From JAGTVG01 sp964389805 (lineage in GTDB: Bacteria > Bacteroidota > Bacteroidia > Cytophagales > Cyclobacteriaceae): 16,869 nucleotides of DNA. This document shows, piece after piece, positions 1-7,153 of this stretch. How positions within the stretch are numbered: the first letter of the stretch is position 1; each line of letters opens with the position of its first letter. The position numbers were made by a program, and so were the translations under genes. The notes under the pieces were generated by a model that saw only the letters and a list, made by a program, of their open reading frames with translations, was not told the origin of the DNA and ran no database searches. The stretch lies in the NCBI GenBank assembly GCA_964389805.1, contig CAYMFU010000067.1, positions 1 through 16,869 on the forward strand, in the 5' to 3' direction.

Positions 1-695
1 AGGACTGAGGAAATCCTGCCTCCATACCGGGCTGGAATACCGCCTTTATAAAGTTTTACATCTGTAACTGCATCCGGGTTGAATACTGAAAAAAATCCCA
101 TTAAATGAGAAGAATTATAGATAGGTGCCTCGTCTTGTATAATCAGGTTTTGCCCAACACTTCCACCACGAACGTTAAAGCCTGAGGCTCCTTCTCCGAC
201 TGTACTTACACCCGGCAAGCGCTGAAGACTTTGTATTATATCAACTTCCCCCAATAAGGCTGGGATCTTTTCTATTGTTTTTATATCCAGCTTATTTACG
301 CTCATATCGATTCGCCGGACGTTGGTATTTGTTTTCCCAATTACTATAACTTCCTCAAGTTGTTTTGTATCTTCAGGTAGTTCTATATTTAATTCAGTAC
401 TTTCATTAAGTGTTATTTCTCTCGTTTCAGAAATAAATCCTATATATCTGAATTCTATAGTATAATTGCCCTTTTCAAGTGTAACAGAATAGAATCCATA
501 CATATTGGTTGTAGTACCTCCCTGGATTTCCTTTATATAAACAGTAGCACCAATCAAAGCCTCTCCGGTAGATGCATCTTTGATATATCCTGAAATACTT
601 ATTTTTTCAGATATATCATTATCTGCATCTTCAGCATAACTGAATGAAGCACCTAATAAAAGGATTAATGATAATAGCTTTATAATCTTCCTCAA
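1..695 (-). CDS. TonB-dependent receptor, N-terminal part (cut by window start)
   Basis: This is the first 231 residues of an outer-membrane TonB-dependent receptor; the beta-barrel lies beyond base 1. A signal peptide is visible at residues 1-21 (positively charged RK, then a Leu/Ile-rich core, ending FSYA). A carboxypeptidase-regulatory-like beta-sandwich follows at about 31-108 (SGYIKDASTGEALIGATV, then YGFYSV and YIGF). Next come a linker (LEEVIVIG) and the plug domain from about 130, with SLQRLPGV, FNVRGGS and LYKGGIPARYGGRISS, the classic end of the plug. No ATG fits: the best start is TTG at 693-695, directly before the signal peptide, in a frame open only back to a stop about 36 bases upstream. 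There is no visible ribosome-binding site, as is usual in Bacteroidota. The substrate cannot be told. The plug looks like the general carboxypeptidase-regulatory class rather than SusC, and no SusD gene is visible. Confidence 0.93.
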   Translation of the reverse strand, partial: MRKIIKLLSLILLLGASFSYAEDADNDISEKISISGYIKDASTGEALIGATVYIKEIQGGTTTNMYGFYSVTLEKGNYTIEFRYIGFISETREITLNESTELNIELPEDTKQLEEVIVIGKTNTNVRRIDMSVNKLDIKTIEKIPALLGEVDIIQSLQRLPGVSTVGEGASGFNVRGGSVGQNLIIQDEAPIYNSSHLMGFFSVFNPDAVTDVKLYKGGIPARYGGRISSV

Positions 696-890
696 GACTT
701 TAATCTTATTTAATTCACTAAAAACTTAAACAAAAAACTAAAACACACCATTTTTGTTTATTTATATTTAAAAATATTTATACAAAAAAATGTTTTACCA
801 AAGGCATCTTAAATATTAAAGGATTACGGGGACAAAGGTTTCATTTTTTGTACTATTATTTCATTAAGGATTAAGAAATAGAAAAGTATA
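696..890. other. AT-rich leader upstream of the TonB-dependent receptor
   Basis: This 195-bp stretch separates the end of the dehydrogenase gene from the receptor start, both on the minus strand. It is very AT-rich, with A and T runs around 745-800, and has no ORF of note. It should hold the receptor promoter, but I could not place a convincing Bacteroidota -33/-7 pair. A weak bulged inverted repeat lies at 858-879, just past the dehydrogenase stop. Confidence 0.4.
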
Positions 891-1760
891 CTATTCTTCG
901 GCAATCCCTGAAAAATAATCGTCAATATCGCATAATTTCTCACTCAATAACCACAGTCGCTGTGCATCCTCCTTACTATAGGACCTTTTTGAAGATTTTT
1001 TCATTTTACATTTATCCCAATATTTTCCTGTAATGCCTTTGACATCATCCGAGGAAGCCAGATAAATAGATGTTTCAGCACCTTCTGCAGGAGTAACCCC
1101 ACCTAAGCGACGTAATTTCCAGGCCAGGCTGTGAATAGCAACAGTATGCTTCAATCCTATATTTGTTTTTACCAGCCCAGGCTGAAGACAATTGACACAT
1201 ATCTTCGCCAGAGGTTTGCGTCTATTGAATTCGTAGGTAAAAAGAATATTCGCTAATTTAGACTGTGAATAAGCACGTAATCCATGGTATTTTCTAGTCA
1301 GGTTTATATCGTTAAAGTGAATCTTACCACTAAAATGCGAATCCGATCCAACATTTATTATCCTGGGATCGTCTGAATTTACCAGTGCGGGCAAGAGTAA
1401 ATGAGTTAAATAAAAATAGGCAAGGTGATTAACCGCAAATTGCATTTCGATGTTTTCATCGGTATAGGTTAGGTTTGAATACCAGGTTCCCGCATTGTTA
1501 ATCAATACATCAATCGTATTATATTTCGATAATATCTCTTTAGCGCCTTTTCTTATTTCTTTTTGAGAGCTCAGGTCGGCAACAATCCCTTCAATATTTT
1601 TATGATTAGATTCAGTTTTAATTTTATCAATTGTAGTCTTTATCCTGGATTCATCTTTAGAGATAATCACAAGATCAGTCTCCATTTTCGCTAAGGTAAG
1701 AGCTGTTTCGTATCCAATTCCAGCATTTGCACCCGTTATTACACAAACTTTTCCTTTCAT
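891..1760 (-). CDS. Short-chain dehydrogenase/reductase, retinol-dehydrogenase type
   Basis: This is a 289-residue NAD(P)-dependent oxidoreductase with a classical SDR Rossmann fold, probably cytosolic. Visible motifs are TGANAGIG (9-16) for the cofactor, NNAG (88-91), Asn111 in VNHLAYF, a Ser in INVGSDS (139 or 141), and the catalytic Tyr164 and Lys168 in YSQSKLANILFTYEF, followed by QPGLVKTNIG. The long spacing between the Ser and Tyr and the SKLANILF segment resemble the RDH11-14/WWOX-like branch, whose bacterial members have poorly known substrates. Retinol itself is not implied. The ATG at 1758-1760 places the glycine-rich loop near the N-terminus, as expected. The gene lies downstream of the kinase gene on the same strand and could be transcribed with it, although a 207-bp gap intervenes. 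Class assignment is firm; the substrate is unknown. Confidence 0.93.
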   Translation of the reverse strand: MKGKVCVITGANAGIGYETALTLAKMETDLVIISKDESRIKTTIDKIKTESNHKNIEGIVADLSSQKEIRKGAKEILSKYNTIDVLINNAGTWYSNLTYTDENIEMQFAVNHLAYFYLTHLLLPALVNSDDPRIINVGSDSHFSGKIHFNDINLTRKYHGLRAYSQSKLANILFTYEFNRRKPLAKICVNCLQPGLVKTNIGLKHTVAIHSLAWKLRRLGGVTPAEGAETSIYLASSDDVKGITGKYWDKCKMKKSSKRSYSKEDAQRLWLLSEKLCDIDDYFSGIAEE

Positions 1761-1763
1761 AAA

Positions 1764-1889
1764 TTATTTTTTCAAGATCATATAATGTGGATTATCTATC
1801 CAGCCAGCTGATCTTTGATTTTTACCCTGTAAGTCATTATCTCCAAGTTCCAACCTGATCATTTCAGCAAAAGTAGCTAAATATTCCAT
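1764..1889 (-). CDS. Possible 41-residue small protein
   Basis: A short ORF begins at ATG 1887-1889 and stops 3 bases before the dehydrogenase start codon. Its peptide begins MEYLATFAEMIRLELGDND and ends NPHYMILKK. I do not recognise it. The frame stays open for about 22 further codons upstream without another good start, so it may be the tail of a decayed gene, a real small protein, or chance. The tight junction with the next gene is the only positive sign. There are no membrane segments or cysteines. Confidence 0.3.
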   Translation of the reverse strand: MEYLATFAEMIRLELGDNDLQGKNQRSAGWIDNPHYMILKK

Positions 1890-1967
1890 GATGGTAGTAA
1901 GGGTGTTATTTTTACTTCCCTTGTCATGTAAATTATTCTTTAAGATATGCCTTCTTCATTAACCAAA

Positions 1968-3311
1968 TCAAAATATTAATGTGACTTTGGTTCCTTCGCC
2001 TTCATGACTTACCAAGTTAATAAATCCATTGTGTGCTTTCATAATCTGCCTTGATAAGGTGAGGCCAATTCCTGATCCATCCTGATGGGTAGTAAAAAAT
2101 GGCATAAACACATAATCAAGCATATTAAATGGGATTCCACAGCCATTATCTTCAATTAGTATTAGAGTCCTGTCATTGAATTTCTCGGAGGTCAGGTTTA
2201 TCTTTGGATTAGGGTGATCGGAAAAAGCATAAGCAGCATTCTTCAACAGATTAATAAGTACCTGGGCTATCATTTTTTTGTCCATATATATGCTTAAGTT
2301 ACCAGGCTCTATTGTTACCATCAATTTTATACTTTGATCTAAAAAACTACTCTTTAATAGATCCAGGATCTCACTAAAAAGATCTGCAACTTTCACTTCA
2401 TCAAATTCGGGTTTCGGAATATCTGTAATGGTTTTATAATCATCTACAAATTTTGAAAGCCCAAGACTTCTGTTGTATATCGCATTTAATCCGGATTGCA
2501 TATTGTCTGCCTCTTCAGGTGACAGTATAATCTGATCTTTATCTCCAGATTTCGTTATCGTTTTTAGCAAAGATGAGGAAACCAATTTCATTGGACTGAC
2601 AGAATTGACAATTTCATGGGTTAAAACCTTAATTAATTTTTGCCATGCCTCTGATTCACTTTCTTCAAGCTCAGAATGTATATTCTGAAAAGAAGCCAGC
2701 TTGATCATTTCACCTGAAATGGTAAACTCAGATACGCTCACATACAAACTGATCAATTCATCACCTCGTAGAATCTTGAGAAGTTCCTGCCTCCCAGGTT
2801 TCATTTTTTCAAGCTTATCCGGCATATCATCAAAAATTGATTTCAACCCGGAAAGATTTCCAATATGGGGAACATTTAAAAGCTGCTTCGCTGCCAAATT
2901 GAATAATTTCACATGCTTGTTTGAATCCCAGGCCAAAAGCCCGGTATCTACATGCTTAATAACATGATCAAAATATTGGTGTTCAATTTCCTTTTCAATT
3001 TTTAATTGGTTAAACAAATCGATAATCCTGTTAAACTCATTATAAATTGGCTTAAATGGCAGTTTTCTATTCTTGTAAAAGGTCAGGGAACTATCCTTAA
3101 ATTGAAAAGACTGAAGGAAAAGCAATAAGTTTTTGTTGGTGGTATTTATATATCTTATTAAAAAAAGAATTTCTATTATCCACAAAACTCCTAAACTTAT
3201 AGAGGTAACAATTTTGTTCGGCTGACCGATCGCCCACATAAAAGTGTAAGAAGTGATGGCAATAGTAAAGGAAAAGAATATGATATTGATATTAAAGCGG
3301 CTAGAGTTCAT
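1968..3311 (-). CDS. Membrane sensor histidine kinase (NtrB/NtrY-like)
   Basis: This 447-residue inner-membrane kinase should phosphorylate the sigma-54 regulator encoded just upstream. Two hydrophobic segments at about 8-28 and 34-55 are joined by only a few residues, so there is almost no periplasmic sensor and the signal is probably sensed in the membrane or cytoplasm. A PAS-like region follows at about 112-210 (DTGLLAWDSNKHVKLFN). The phosphoacceptor is His232 in LTHEIVNSVSPM, an HExxNS box. The ATPase domain shows the N box (INLLKNAA, Asn354 and Asn358), G1 (DNGCGIP, 388-394), F box (FMPFFTT) and G2 (GSGIGLTLS, 412-420). The ATG at 3309-3311 overlaps the end of the regulator gene by 11 bases, which indicates translational coupling. 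All catalytic boxes are intact, so it should be an active kinase. The stimulus is unknown. Confidence 0.95.
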   Translation of the reverse strand: MNSSRFNINIIFFSFTIAITSYTFMWAIGQPNKIVTSISLGVLWIIEILFLIRYINTTNKNLLLFLQSFQFKDSSLTFYKNRKLPFKPIYNEFNRIIDLFNQLKIEKEIEHQYFDHVIKHVDTGLLAWDSNKHVKLFNLAAKQLLNVPHIGNLSGLKSIFDDMPDKLEKMKPGRQELLKILRGDELISLYVSVSEFTISGEMIKLASFQNIHSELEESESEAWQKLIKVLTHEIVNSVSPMKLVSSSLLKTITKSGDKDQIILSPEEADNMQSGLNAIYNRSLGLSKFVDDYKTITDIPKPEFDEVKVADLFSEILDLLKSSFLDQSIKLMVTIEPGNLSIYMDKKMIAQVLINLLKNAAYAFSDHPNPKINLTSEKFNDRTLILIEDNGCGIPFNMLDYVFMPFFTTHQDGSGIGLTLSRQIMKAHNGFINLVSHEGEGTKVTLIF

Positions 3312-4680
3312 ATTTTTTTAATTTTTCATACAATGTAGATCTATTGATACCTAATTCTTTCGCTGTTTTGCTCATGTTATAATTAAATGCTTTCAGCGCA
3401 TATTCAATAACCTCTTTTTCATTCTCTTCTAAATTGAAGGATTTAGATCTGTCCAGTTTTACCTTCACACTTGAGGATAACATATCATCAGATATCTTTA
3501 ATTGACTTCCGTCTGACAGGATTACAGCTTTTTCAATTAAGTGCTGTAATTCCCTGACATTGCCGGGCCATTCATATTTGATTAATTTATTTAACGCCGG
3601 GTCCATTATTCGGGTAATATTCTTATTGTATTTATTGGAATACTTTTCCAGATAAAACCTGGCTAAGTTCGGGATATCATCCTTTCTATCTCTAAGTGGT
3701 GGTAAATGAATCTCTACAGTTTTTAAACGGTATAATAAATCCTCGCGAAAACCGTTTTCCGATACCATTTCATCAAGGGATTTATTAGTTGCTGAAATTA
3801 ACCTGAAATCCACTGGTCTTGGCTTATTTTCACCCAAGCGGGTCACCGCTTTGTTTTGTATAACAGTCAATAATTTCATCTGTAAAGGATGCGACAAATT
3901 CCCTATCTCATCAAGAAAAAGGGTACTGCCAGCTGCCATTTCTATCCGACCTGCCCTATGCATAACCGCATCAGTAAAAGCTCCTTTCGCATGACCAAAT
4001 AGTTCGCTTTCAAATAGGTTTTCATGTATGGATCCCAAATCAACTGAAACAAATAACTCATTCTTGTGCTGTGATTGTTGATGTATCTCATGGGCAATTA
4101 CCTCTTTCCCTGTACCACTTTCACCGGTAATCAGAATATTTGCTTCTGTTCGAGCTATTTTTTCTATTAGACCATAAATTTCATTCATCCGTTCTGATTC
4201 ACCCTTTACCAGCTGATGTTTATCTTTCGACAATGAGGCTTTTAAATGCTGCTGCTGATTTTTCAATCGATTGATCTCTTTATTAGATCTATTTAGGTTA
4301 TAAGCCGAAAGTACTGTTGATAATATTTTATGCTCATCCCATGATTTTTGTATAAAATCCGTAACTCCTTCTTTCAGAGATCTAATAGCCAAGTCAACAT
4401 CTCCATAGGCTGTAATAAAAATTATACTTACTTCCTCATCGATTTCCCTAATTCTGTTCATCCAGTAAAATCCTTCATTCCCAGATTGGATGCCAGCTCT
4501 AAAATTCATATCCAATATAATAACATCAAATTTTTCATTCTTCAAATGTGTAGGAACCCTGTCGGGAATAGCTTCCGTAATAACTTTATCAAAATGTGGA
4601 GATAACAGGATCTTTAAAGCAACAAGAAATTCAGTGTTATCATCAATAACTAAGATCTTTCCAGTTTTTTCTTTTGCCAT
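3301..4680 (-). CDS. Sigma-54-dependent response regulator (NtrC/AtoC type)
   Basis: This 459-residue transcription activator has three parts. The receiver (about 6-125) has acidic Asp13/Asp14, phospho-acceptor Asp57 in VIILDMNF, Thr90 and Lys112. The AAA+ sigma-54 interaction domain (about 155-390) has Walker A GESGTGKE (186-193), the sigma-54 contact loop GAFTDA (233-238; textbook GAFTGA) and Walker B TLFLDE (253-258). The C-terminal Fis-type helix-turn-helix (about 424-459) reads MSKTAKELGINRSTLYEKL. The chosen ATG (4678-4680) starts MAKEKTGKILVIDDN, right at the receiver. A longer reading from a TTG at 4747-4749 is unlikely because it would place the start codon inside the palindrome at 4735-4751. 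The receiver has an extra stretch after Asp57 (RAGIQSGNEG), which I recall from Bacteroidota regulators of this kind. The gene overlaps its partner kinase gene. It likely binds the palindromes at 4735 and 7156. Confidence 0.96.
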   Translation of the reverse strand: MAKEKTGKILVIDDNTEFLVALKILLSPHFDKVITEAIPDRVPTHLKNEKFDVIILDMNFRAGIQSGNEGFYWMNRIREIDEEVSIIFITAYGDVDLAIRSLKEGVTDFIQKSWDEHKILSTVLSAYNLNRSNKEINRLKNQQQHLKASLSKDKHQLVKGESERMNEIYGLIEKIARTEANILITGESGTGKEVIAHEIHQQSQHKNELFVSVDLGSIHENLFESELFGHAKGAFTDAVMHRAGRIEMAAGSTLFLDEIGNLSHPLQMKLLTVIQNKAVTRLGENKPRPVDFRLISATNKSLDEMVSENGFREDLLYRLKTVEIHLPPLRDRKDDIPNLARFYLEKYSNKYNKNITRIMDPALNKLIKYEWPGNVRELQHLIEKAVILSDGSQLKISDDMLSSSVKVKLDRSKSFNLEENEKEVIEYALKAFNYNMSKTAKELGINRSTLYEKLKKYEL

Positions 4681-4720
4681 TTGAAAACCAGTTATAATAA
4701 AAAGTCTTGATCGTCTGGTA

Positions 4721-4749
4721 TAAATGTAATCAATTGTTGGAAAATCCAA
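4721..4749 (-). promoter_or_regulatory. Possible Bacteroidota-type promoter of the regulator/kinase operon
   Basis: On the minus strand a TTG (4749-4747) lies 18 bases upstream of TACATTTA (4728-4721). This resembles the Bacteroidota sigma-ABfr pattern (TTTG at -33, TAnnTTTG at -7), with one mismatch in the -7 box and slightly short spacing. It would start transcription about 36 bases before the regulator ATG. Its -33 box falls inside the palindrome. This is weak evidence in AT-rich DNA. Confidence 0.25.
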
Positions 4750-4751
4750 CA
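4735..4751. promoter_or_regulatory. 17-bp palindrome, likely regulator binding site (copy 1)
   Basis: The sequence TGTTGGAAAATCCAACA has perfect 7-bp arms (TGTTGGA/TCCAACA) around AAA. Its centre is 63 bp upstream of the sigma-54 regulator ATG, in the gap between that gene and the divergent reductase gene. It matches the palindrome at 7156-7172 at 16 of 17 bases. The symmetry suits a dimeric Fis-type helix-turn-helix. I infer that it is bound by the adjacent regulator, for autoregulation. Binding has not been shown. Confidence 0.65.
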
Positions 4752-4936
4752 GTATTGCATCTACTTCTTCAAAACTTTCAGAAAATGTTTATTCAGTTAT
4801 AGATCTTTCTTCTCATGAGTAATAGTGTTGATTATATTAATTTGCTTCAGGCAATTTGACATAAAGAAAAGCTCAAACTGAATTCGACCAGACAGCAGAA
4901 TCTAATTTCGTTTATCATTATTACCTTTATCTTAAA

Positions 4937-4953
4937 AACCTTAAATTTAGGTT
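4937..4953. promoter_or_regulatory. Bulged inverted repeat before the reductase gene
   Basis: The sequence AACCTTAAATTTAGGTT has 5-bp arms (AACCT/AGGTT); removing one T makes it a perfect 16-bp palindrome. It ends 23 bases before the reductase ATG, a position suited to an operator or an element overlapping the transcription start. There is no second copy in the window to support it, and the AT-rich context makes chance plausible. Confidence 0.25.
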
Positions 4954-4976
4954 CATTATTAAGAATTTATATTATA

Positions 4977-5936
4977 ATGCTTATTCTCAATTCAAATGAT
5001 ATTTATAAGGCCTGTTATCTTCCGGACGTCATAAAAGCAATTGAGAAAGCGTACTCCCTGCAAGCGAATAATAATTATCTGATGCCAGATCGATTGCATC
5101 TTATAATTCAGGATGACATTCAACTGGTTATGCCTTCAGCGGCGGAAGGAATGTTCTGCACAAAGCTTGTCACCGTCAATCAGAAGAATACCTTAAAAAA
5201 TCTACCAATAATAAATGGTTCCGTTCAACTTACGAGGCAGAGCGATGGACAATTACTGTCTTTGATGAATGGTAGTGCACTGACAGCAATTCGAACTGGT
5301 GCTGTAGGGGCTGTAGCTGCTAAGTATTTGGCCGATGAAAATTCCCGTACAGTCGGATTAATAGGAACAGGTATACAGGGTTTACATATATTATGGCTGA
5401 TATCGGAAGTTCTGCAAGTCGATCAGTTTTATATTTTTAATTACAAGGACCAACAAACGCAAAAGTTTAAATTAGATCTGAAGAAAAAAATTCCGGGAGT
5501 AAACACTGAGGTGGTTAATGACCGAGAAGAACTGGTTAAACTTTGCGATGTGATTGTAACAGCAACTACATCCTCCTCTCCTGTACTTCCAGAGAAGCCG
5601 GAGATCTTGAATGGGAAGTTGTACATATGCATGGGTTCATTCAAACCTGTGATGGGAGAACTTCCAAGAACCATTTACCCACTGGTTAAAAATATTTATG
5701 TAGATGTAGATTATGCAAGAAAAGAAAGCGGCGATGTATCATGGCCTTTAAAAAACAAGCTGTTAAAGAATGAGGATATAGTTCAAATGAGTGAAGTCAT
5801 ACTTGGAGAACATAAACCCAAAAATGGAACAAGGATCTTTAAATCTGTCGGGATGGCCCTTTTTGACTTAACGGTTTCCAATACAATCTACCTATCTGCA
5901 TTGGACAACAAAATTGGCATGAATATATCTCTATAA
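4977..5936 (+). CDS. Ornithine cyclodeaminase/mu-crystallin family reductase, likely delta-1-pyrroline-2-carboxylate reductase
   Basis: This is a 319-residue NAD(P)H-dependent enzyme of the ornithine cyclodeaminase/mu-crystallin family, full length and cytosolic. The substrate half carries Lys63 (FCTKLVTV) and the family signature ALTAIRTGAVGAVAAKYLA (101-119, Arg106). The Rossmann half has GLIGTGIQG (127-135), then DVIVTATTSSSPVL. Family members include ornithine cyclodeaminase, alanine dehydrogenase and delta-1-pyrroline-2-carboxylate reductase (LhpI type). The next gene encodes a predicted trans-3-hydroxyproline dehydratase, whose product cyclises to delta-1-pyrroline-2-carboxylate, so the reductase role (giving L-proline) is the best reading. 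This is inferred from neighbourhood rather than from a substrate-specific residue. The start ATG sits directly before the conserved N-terminus. The gene is divergent from the regulator gene and 59 bases upstream of the dehydratase gene. Confidence 0.88.
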   Translation: MLILNSNDIYKACYLPDVIKAIEKAYSLQANNNYLMPDRLHLIIQDDIQLVMPSAAEGMFCTKLVTVNQKNTLKNLPIINGSVQLTRQSDGQLLSLMNGSALTAIRTGAVGAVAAKYLADENSRTVGLIGTGIQGLHILWLISEVLQVDQFYIFNYKDQQTQKFKLDLKKKIPGVNTEVVNDREELVKLCDVIVTATTSSSPVLPEKPEILNGKLYICMGSFKPVMGELPRTIYPLVKNIYVDVDYARKESGDVSWPLKNKLLKNEDIVQMSEVILGEHKPKNGTRIFKSVGMALFDLTVSNTIYLSALDNKIGMNISL

Positions 5937-5951
5937 AGTGTGATTTTTTGA

Positions 5952-5971
5952 ACATCAAATGTTTTTGATGT
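5952..5971 (+). repeat. Perfect inverted repeat between reductase and dehydratase genes
   Basis: Eight-base arms ACATCAAA (5952-5959) and TTTGATGT (5964-5971) flank the loop TGTT. Each arm has only two G/C bases, and the following sequence (aattagacttttatt) is not a clean U-run, so a strong terminator is unlikely. It could be a weak attenuating or stabilising hairpin within a two-gene operon, or an operator for the second gene. Confidence 0.35.
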
Positions 5972-5995
5972 AATTAGACTTTTATTATTCAAAAG

Positions 5996-7048
5996 ATGAA
6001 TCCAGGATATTTATTTGAAAATTTTGAATGGGATATTCCCGAGGAATGGTCTGCGATCAGATCCATTGATCTTCATACGGGAGGTGAACCATTAAGGGTA
6101 TTGACACATGGATTGCCGGTAATTAAAGGCAATACAATACTTGAGAAGATAAGATACTTCAGAGATAATTTCGATTACATACGGACTGGAACCATGTTTG
6201 AACCCAGGGGACATGCCGATATGTATGGTGCAATAATTACAGAACCTATTACTGAAAATGCTGATTTCGGAACTTTCTTTATGCACAATGAAGGCTATAG
6301 TACTATGTGTGGTCATGCCATAATCGCGTTGGTAAAACTGGTAATGGATGCCAATCTTTTTCAGAAAGACAATCAAAAACCTGAAGTAATTATCGATGCA
6401 CCTCCTGGACAGATAAAAGCCCGTACCCAAATGAACAACGGAATTGTCGAAAGGGTATTTTTCACCAATGTTCCTTCATTTGTTTTATATGAGGAAGAGT
6501 CAATTGATATAGATGGGTTTGGAACTGTAAAATTTGATGTATCTTTTGGGGGAGCCTTTTATGCCATTTGTGAAGCTAGCCAGTTCGATCTTAAATTAAT
6601 TCCATCTGAATATGATCAACTGATTGATATAGGGCGCAAAATAAAGCATACAATAGCAAACAAATTTGAGATCAAGCACCCGTTTGAAGAGGATTTAAGT
6701 TTTTTATATGGAACCATATTTGTTGGCCCATCAATACATAATTCTAATAACCATAGTCGAAATGTCTGCATTTTCGCAAATGGAGAAGTAGACAGATCAG
6801 CAACCGGATCAGGTGTAAGTGCACGTGCCGCACAGTTATATCAGAAGAATGAATTAGGTGCAGGAATGTCCTTAAGTATTGAAAGTATTCTGGGAACCGA
6901 AATGGATGTTAAAATTTTAGAATTGACTACTTATGGACCACACAATGCTGTAATTCCAGAAGTAAGTGGAACTGCTCATATCACCGGTAATCATACTTTC
7001 TGCTTTGATCCTTCAGACCCGCTAAAGAAAGGATTTATTTTTAGATAA
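5996..7048 (+). CDS. Proline racemase superfamily; likely trans-3-hydroxy-L-proline dehydratase
   Basis: This 350-residue cytosolic enzyme belongs to the proline racemase superfamily. Visible hallmarks are IDLHTGGEPLRV (24-35), EPRGHADMYGA (69-79), the first active-site loop STMCGHAIIAL with Cys105, and the second, VDRSATGSGVSARAAQLY, with Thr270. Proline racemases and 4-hydroxyproline epimerases have Cys (or Ser) and Cys at these two places. A Cys/Thr pair marks trans-3-hydroxy-L-proline dehydratases, such as human L3HYPDH with Cys104 and Thr273. It should therefore remove water from trans-3-hydroxy-L-proline, and the product cyclises to delta-1-pyrroline-2-carboxylate. The upstream reductase gene fits the next step. 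The ATG at 5996 lies shortly before the first conserved motif, and overall length agrees with the family. Trans-3-hydroxyproline is best known from collagen, so a scavenging role is plausible. Confidence 0.9.
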   Translation: MNPGYLFENFEWDIPEEWSAIRSIDLHTGGEPLRVLTHGLPVIKGNTILEKIRYFRDNFDYIRTGTMFEPRGHADMYGAIITEPITENADFGTFFMHNEGYSTMCGHAIIALVKLVMDANLFQKDNQKPEVIIDAPPGQIKARTQMNNGIVERVFFTNVPSFVLYEEESIDIDGFGTVKFDVSFGGAFYAICEASQFDLKLIPSEYDQLIDIGRKIKHTIANKFEIKHPFEEDLSFLYGTIFVGPSIHNSNNHSRNVCIFANGEVDRSATGSGVSARAAQLYQKNELGAGMSLSIESILGTEMDVKILELTTYGPHNAVIPEVSGTAHITGNHTFCFDPSDPLKKGFIFR

Positions 7049-7153
7049 TTTAGAATTCGAAACAATGGGATCCATGGTAAGATGATAGTATTATCTATAG
7101 GATTTTATATAACAAAGCACCCTGATAAATAATCTATGGCATATCCGTACACA

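Noticed and set aside
1..695. SusC-type polysaccharide receptor
   Set aside because: The plug sequence looks like the general carboxypeptidase-regulatory TonB receptor class, and no SusD gene is visible. The downstream part of the gene is outside the window.
858..879. Bulged hairpin (ATTTCATTAA / TTAAGAAAT) past the dehydrogenase stop as a terminator
   Set aside because: The stem is almost all A/T, contains a bulge, and is not directly followed by a U-run on the minus strand.
4675..4690. GG-N10-GC match to sigma-54 on the minus strand (TGGTTTTCAAATGGCA)
   Set aside because: Its predicted transcription start would fall inside the regulator coding region, downstream of the ATG, so it cannot drive the full gene. 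It is probably a coincidence of the start-codon region.
4681..4749. N-terminal extension of the sigma-54 regulator from a TTG at 4747-4749
   Set aside because: It would add 23 residues before a receiver domain that starts normally at ATG 4680, and the TTG lies inside the palindrome.
6092..6430. Opposite-strand open frame inside the dehydratase gene
   Set aside because: It lies wholly within a well-supported gene on the other strand, has no recognisable domain, and its peptide is not protein-like. The same applies to other antisense frames, for example 2701-2967, 4348-4605 and 7717-7950.
5996..7048. Proline racemase or 4-hydroxyproline 2-epimerase
   Set aside because: The second catalytic position is Thr270 (SATGSG) instead of Cys, which fits the trans-3-hydroxyproline dehydratase subgroup.
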